Shown here piece by piece: positions 6,791-7,399 of a stretch of 7,399 nt of DNA. The notes below the pieces were generated by a model, which did not search any database, had not been told where the DNA came from, and was given only the letters and a program-made list of their open reading frames with translations. The stretch is taken from positions 1 to 7,399 of the forward strand of contig USRX01000017.1 in the NCBI GenBank assembly GCA_900557275.1. The letters run 5' to 3'. The translations under genes and the position numbers were made by a program. Position 1 is the stretch's first letter. Each line of letters begins with the position of its first letter. The stretch is from an uncultured Roseburia sp. Its GTDB lineage: Bacteria > Bacillota_A > Clostridia > Lachnospirales > Lachnospiraceae.

Positions 6791-7060
6791 GAAGATGCAA
6801 TGCTGTCTACATTCAACGGAGAAGAGAACAATGTAGCCAATCCGGAGCATCCAACATCTGTACTTCAGATGAGAAATGCCTGCAAAAATGTCATGTATAC
6901 AGTTGTAAGCAGCTGGGCTTATGATGGAGAACACGAAGAAACAGGTATGGAAAACTGGAAGAAAGCAGGAATTGGTATCGATATTGTAATAGCACTTTTC
7001 ATGACAGGAATGGAAGTACTGGTAATCAGAGAATATAAGAAAAGAAAGAATGCTGAATAA
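6791..7060 (+). pseudogene. C-terminal tail of a second, paralogous membrane-anchored GH3
   Basis: From about 6791 the frame reads EDAMLSTFNGEEN and continues to KKRKNAE-stop (7058-7060). It matches the end of the preceding GH3 part by part: LSTF, MRNACKNVMYTVVSSWAY against MRTACKNIMYTVVNSNAY, then a transmembrane helix (about residues 55-75 counted from ATG 6800) and a basic KKRK end. It is thus the last 90 codons or so of a sister gene of the same class. Its own tail has the GEHEETGMENWKK linker that the first copy lacks. ATG 6800 has no convincing ribosome site and falls inside the barrel's last strand region, so it is not a true start. The bases 6772-6790 between the first copy's stop and this fragment match nothing I recognise and must hold the joint. 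It is a relic of a tandem pair whose second member lost nearly all its 5' part. Confidence 0.85.
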
Positions 7061-7086
7061 AGATGAAAGTGGGATGGAAAACAGTT

Positions 7087-7399
7087 ATGAAACAGCAAAA
7101 ATTGGTTGAAAAGATGACAATAGAAGAAAAGGCAGCGTTCCTCAGTGGAAAAACTGTCTGGCAGACCAGAGAAATTGACCGGCTTTCCATTCCGTCCATC
7201 TTTCTTTCAGATGGACCGCATGGAATCAGAAAACAGGCAGGAGTAGGAGACCATCTGGGACTGAATGCATCCTTGAATGCAACTTGTTTTCCCACAGCAG
7301 CGACAATAGCTAACAGCTGGAATCAGGACCTGGGGGAAGAAATCGGACAGGCTCTTGGAGAGGAAGCAGCAAGTATGGATGTAAATATCCTGCTTGGTC
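7087..7399 (+). CDS. GH3 beta-glucosidase, canonical domain order (N-terminal part, runs off the window)
   Basis: The frame from ATG 7087 gives 104 codons without a stop and continues past the window. It opens like cytosolic GH3 beta-glucosidases: EKMTIEEKAAFLSG, then FLSDGPHGIRKQ (the Asp-Gly-Pro substrate-site motif), then NATCFPTAATIANSWN, and LGEEAASMDVNILLG, which leads into the conserved PGVN region beyond the end. There is no signal peptide or membrane segment, unlike the reversed-order GH3 relics just upstream, so it should hydrolyse imported beta-glucosides or similar short glycosides inside the cell. A GTGGGATGG stretch at 7069-7077 is the nearest purine-rich site to ATG 7087; ATG 7063 in the same frame would add eight residues but has a weaker site and does not match the family's usual start. 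It begins 26 nt after the GH3 stub's stop and may share its transcript. The exact sugar cannot be told from this part. Confidence 0.88.
   Translation, partial: MKQQKLVEKMTIEEKAAFLSGKTVWQTREIDRLSIPSIFLSDGPHGIRKQAGVGDHLGLNASLNATCFPTAATIANSWNQDLGEEIGQALGEEAASMDVNILLG

Noticed and set aside
4304..7060. Mobile element or CRISPR-like structure as cause of the scar
   Set aside because: No transposase or integrase frame, no terminal inverted repeats, no regularly spaced direct repeats and no clear target duplication could be found by eye.

Overview
The window looks like chromosomal DNA of a Gram-positive gut anaerobe of the Clostridia, most likely family Lachnospiraceae (Blautia/Dorea/Roseburia relatives). 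The basis is moderately low GC, AGGAG-type ribosome binding sites, a large LplA-like sugar-binding lipoprotein, and membrane-anchored family 3 glycoside hydrolases (GH3) with reversed domain order. Genus cannot be fixed by eye.

Left part (1-4314): a compact fructan/sucrose utilisation segment, all on the + strand. A secreted substrate-binding lipoprotein (30-1709) is followed after 25 nt by an intracellular GH32 beta-fructosidase (1735-3219). A short hairpin with a weak U-tract (3261-3289) and a possible 14-codon leader ORF (3311-3355) separate these from a PfkB-type fructokinase (3355-4314). Together they describe capture and import of fructose-containing oligosaccharides, hydrolysis in the cytosol, and phosphorylation of the released fructose. 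The ABC permeases would lie upstream; the first 8 bases fit the end of one.

Middle and right part (about 4307-7060): a patchwork of gene stubs, each broken at one end. In order they are the C-terminal tail of a small heat-shock protein (Hsp20) with a strong terminator; the C-terminal half of a DegV/FakB-type protein on the - strand; a promoter plus the first 89 or so codons of an ABC exporter; the 3' two thirds of a reversed-order GH3 beta-glycosidase joined out of frame to the ABC stub; and the last 90 or so codons of a second, paralogous GH3. No transposase, integrase or clear insertion-sequence end was seen. The stubs still have open reading frames, so either the rearrangements are recent or some joints are assembly errors.

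Right end (7087-7399): the start of an apparently intact, canonical-order cytosolic GH3 beta-glucosidase that runs off the window.

I see no clearly new defence or mobile system. The points of most interest are the serial truncation scar with a likely microhomology joint at 5206-5217, the collapsed GH3 tandem array, the coupled leader ORF of the fructokinase gene, and an inverted repeat over the promoter of the broken ABC gene.
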